Shown here piece by piece: positions 62,562 through 64,000 of a stretch of 64,000 nucleotides of DNA. The notes under the pieces are model-generated. The model ran no database searches and had not been told where the DNA came from. It worked only from the letters and a program-made list of their open reading frames with translations. The position numbers and the translations under genes are program-made. Numbering within the stretch: the stretch's first letter is position 1; the number at the start of each line of letters is the position of its first letter. Source of the DNA: Cupriavidus sp. YR651 (GTDB taxonomy: Bacteria; Pseudomonadota; Gammaproteobacteria; Burkholderiales; Burkholderiaceae); NCBI RefSeq assembly GCF_900101625.1, contig NZ_FMYZ01000003.1, forward strand, positions 600,524 to 664,523, read 5' to 3'.

Positions 62562-63437
62562 TCAGGTCAGGCGATCCGTGCGGAGGTAGGCGATTACCGG
62601 CGCCCAGAATGCGGGGATGTGCGGCGGGTCGATCGCGGCGTTGTGGGGCAGGTCCTCGAATATCTCCAGCCGGCTTGGACCCCGCGCCATGCGGGCGAGA
62701 TGCTCGCCGTGGCTGAACGGAATGGTGGCGTCCGCCCGGCTGTGGATCAGCAGCACCGGCAGACTCAGCTTGCGGATGCGCGCGGCGTTGTTCCAGGGGT
62801 CCGGCAGCATCCATGCAAGCCAGCGTGGTACGCGCCCCGTGGCCACCGCGGCGGCGCGGGCCGAGCGAAAGCCGGCGCCGATGATCGCGCCGTCAGGCGG
62901 GGGCTGCAGGCGGCCGGCGATATCTAGCAGGATGCCGCTGCCGAGCGAGAAACCCATCACGTGGTGCCGGCAAGCGTCCGGCGTGGCGGCGACGAACTGC
63001 GTGTAGGCCGCGAGCGCATCCTGCTGCAGGTTGCGCACGCTGGGACGGCCGGTGCTGGCGCCATAGCCGCTGTAGTCGAACACGAAGGATGTGATGCCAG
63101 CGGCATGGAGCATGGCCTGGACGGGGGCCCAGTCGGACAGGCATTCCTGGTCGCCATGAAAGACCGCCAGCGCAGGGGCGTGGGGATCGGGTGCGGCTAC
63201 GAAGCAGGCATGGAGTTCGCGGTCGCCGCTTGCAAAGGTGTATTGGCGCGACGGCACGCCCAGGGCCTCGGCGGTCAGTTCGCCGAGCGGGCAGGTGACA
63301 AAGGCGTCGCGCTCCATCGCGCGGAAGATCAGCATCCGCCCGAAGCCAGCCGCCAGCGCCAGTCCGGCCACCCCGGCGGCGCCGGCCAGCCAGCGGGTGC
63401 CGCTGCGGGAAGTGACGGGTGAGGGAGTCGACGGCAT
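62562..63437 (-). CDS. Membrane-anchored alpha/beta hydrolase
   Basis: This 291-residue protein has one N-terminal membrane helix (WLAGAAGVAGLALAAGFGRM) and then a BEM46/DUF-type alpha/beta hydrolase domain: LAVFHGDQECLSDW at the oxyanion loop, FDYSGYGASTGRPS, VMGFSLGSGI with the nucleophile serine, LLIHSRADATIPFSHGE with the acid and DLPHNAAIDPP with the histidine. It probably hydrolyses esters or thioesters at the membrane; the substrate is unknown. It is on the same strand as the other hydrolase, 156 bases apart. Confidence 0.85.
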   Translation of the reverse strand: MPSTPSPVTSRSGTRWLAGAAGVAGLALAAGFGRMLIFRAMERDAFVTCPLGELTAEALGVPSRQYTFASGDRELHACFVAAPDPHAPALAVFHGDQECLSDWAPVQAMLHAAGITSFVFDYSGYGASTGRPSVRNLQQDALAAYTQFVAATPDACRHHVMGFSLGSGILLDIAGRLQPPPDGAIIGAGFRSARAAAVATGRVPRWLAWMLPDPWNNAARIRKLSLPVLLIHSRADATIPFSHGEHLARMARGPSRLEIFEDLPHNAAIDPPHIPAFWAPVIAYLRTDRLT

Positions 63438-63648
63438 CGCGCGTCATCGGGGTGGGGGACGGATGTGATAACCCTAGCACTTGCGCGGACAAATAACAGG
63501 GTGAAGCGCGACGGGTCGCCACGGGAAGGCAGGGGGCCGGCGCTTGTCGCTGCGATATTTTCCGCAAGAAATCAAGGGTTTGAGGCGGACATTGCGAATA
63601 GCTATCGGACCGATTGGAAACTTTTTGCGCCACTTCGCAAATTCGTCC

Positions 63649-63677
63649 TTGCTTATCTATCTAGTAGTAGATAATAT
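63649..63677 (+). promoter_or_regulatory. Sigma-70 promoter with operator in its spacer
   Basis: TTGCTT (63649-63654), 17 bases, TAATAT (63672-63677). The spacer is filled by the inverted repeat TATCTA (63654-63659) and TAGATA (63668-63673), so a bound repressor would block polymerase directly. Confidence 0.6.
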
Positions 63678-63802
63678 TCGAGCCATGGACAGCGCTGCAC
63701 CACCCCGGAAACAGCAACACCCCCCCGGCAAGCAGCTCCGCTCCACGCAACACCAGCAGTTTGTCAGTACCGGGAGGCGGTCTTTTTTTTAGCCCTTGCT
63801 CT

Positions 63803-63819
63803 CTACCTAGCAGTAGATA
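63803..63819 (+). promoter_or_regulatory. Second copy of the operator-like sequence
   Basis: CTACCTAGCAGTAGATA differs at two of 17 bases from 63657-63673 and has TTGCTC in nearly the same place upstream, but no clear -10 box. It lies 104 bases before the next gene's ATG. Confidence 0.5.
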
Positions 63820-63922
63820 GCAGCAGCGGAAGACGAAAACAAAGACCCCTGAAAACGCAGCAAACACCGGCCGTGCGATCCACACACAACGAGATCGCCA
63901 GCCCACCGCAAGGAGCACCATC

Positions 63923-64000
63923 ATGAACGCCAAGACCATCCTGACCGCCGCCGCCCTCGCCGCCGCCTTCGTGACCGGCGCCGCCCAAGCCGCAACCGGC
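63923..64000 (+). CDS. Start of an exported protein (truncated by the window)
   Basis: Only 26 residues are in the window, MNAKTILTAAALAAAFVTGA followed by AQAATG, a clear Sec signal peptide with cleavage likely after AQA. A strong ribosome binding site, AAGGAG, stands eight bases before the ATG. In Burkholderiales this kind of start is common in small DUF4148-type exported proteins, but the mature part is missing, so no function is given. It follows the duplicated operator region and is probably regulated by it. Confidence 0.8.
   Translation, partial: MNAKTILTAAALAAAFVTGAAQAATG

Larger units (their letters stand above)
63438..63922. other. Intergenic region before the right-edge gene
   Basis: These 485 bases have no supported gene, although a promoter at 63649-63677 could drive a transcript of about 100 bases ending in the T8 run at 63783-63790. 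Two copies of a 17-base operator-like sequence stand at 63657 and 63803. Confidence 0.55.

Noticed and set aside
63684..63792. A 35-residue peptide gene starting at the ATG 63684
   Set aside because: The ATG would sit at or before the transcript start with no ribosome binding site, and the peptide is low complexity. A noncoding transcript is at least as likely.

Overview
The window is GC-rich, densely coded DNA from the Burkholderiaceae, most like Cupriavidus or Ralstonia. This rests on the codon bias, the full hopanoid gene set, a pel exopolysaccharide operon, an aerobic-type cobalt-chelatase locus and a Bug-family solute receptor. I see no rRNA, tRNA, CRISPR array, transposase or phage gene, so it reads as ordinary replicon sequence with some mobile-looking small repeats.

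Left end, 1-6.1 kb: the end of an ornithine-cyclodeaminase-family gene, a PhnD-like binding protein, a leftward acid-activation cassette (Bug receptor, CaiB-type CoA transferase, citryl-CoA lyase) and a YegD-type Hsp70. Hopanoid block 1, 6.1-9.7 kb, leftward: hpnD, shc and hpnG. Then come an exported BON-like protein and a cold-shock protein with its own promoter and terminator.

11.4-24.8 kb is a complete rightward pelABCDEFG operon for cationic exopolysaccharide made under c-di-GMP control. It is followed by a response regulator, a LysM-FecR protein and a CHASE2 histidine kinase (25.0-29.8 kb), overlapping each other and ending at a good terminator.

Hopanoid block 2, 30.1-40.5 kb: a MlaA-like lipoprotein, the HpnN RND transporter, HpnM, HpnH, IspH, HpnA, HpnB and a ferritin-like di-iron protein. 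Together with block 1 these convert farnesyl diphosphate to hopene, add and trim the adenosyl side chain and traffic hopanoids to the outer membrane. HpnC and HpnE are not in the window.

40.8-47.0 kb holds small unknown proteins, an AGE-family epimerase, a LysR regulator divergent from an MFS exporter, an esterase and a small inverted-repeat element.

47.5-59.7 kb is a cobalt/cobalamin locus: an exported, membrane-anchored CobN paralogue, CobW, a cytosolic CobN, a chlI/chlD gene that appears to use -1 frameshifting at an A7 run to make both AAA+ subunits, and a convergent NiCoT cobalt permease behind a cobalamin riboswitch. The right end carries a chemoreceptor without a sensor domain, with a sigma-28-like promoter, two alpha/beta hydrolases and the start of an exported protein behind duplicated operator-like sequences.
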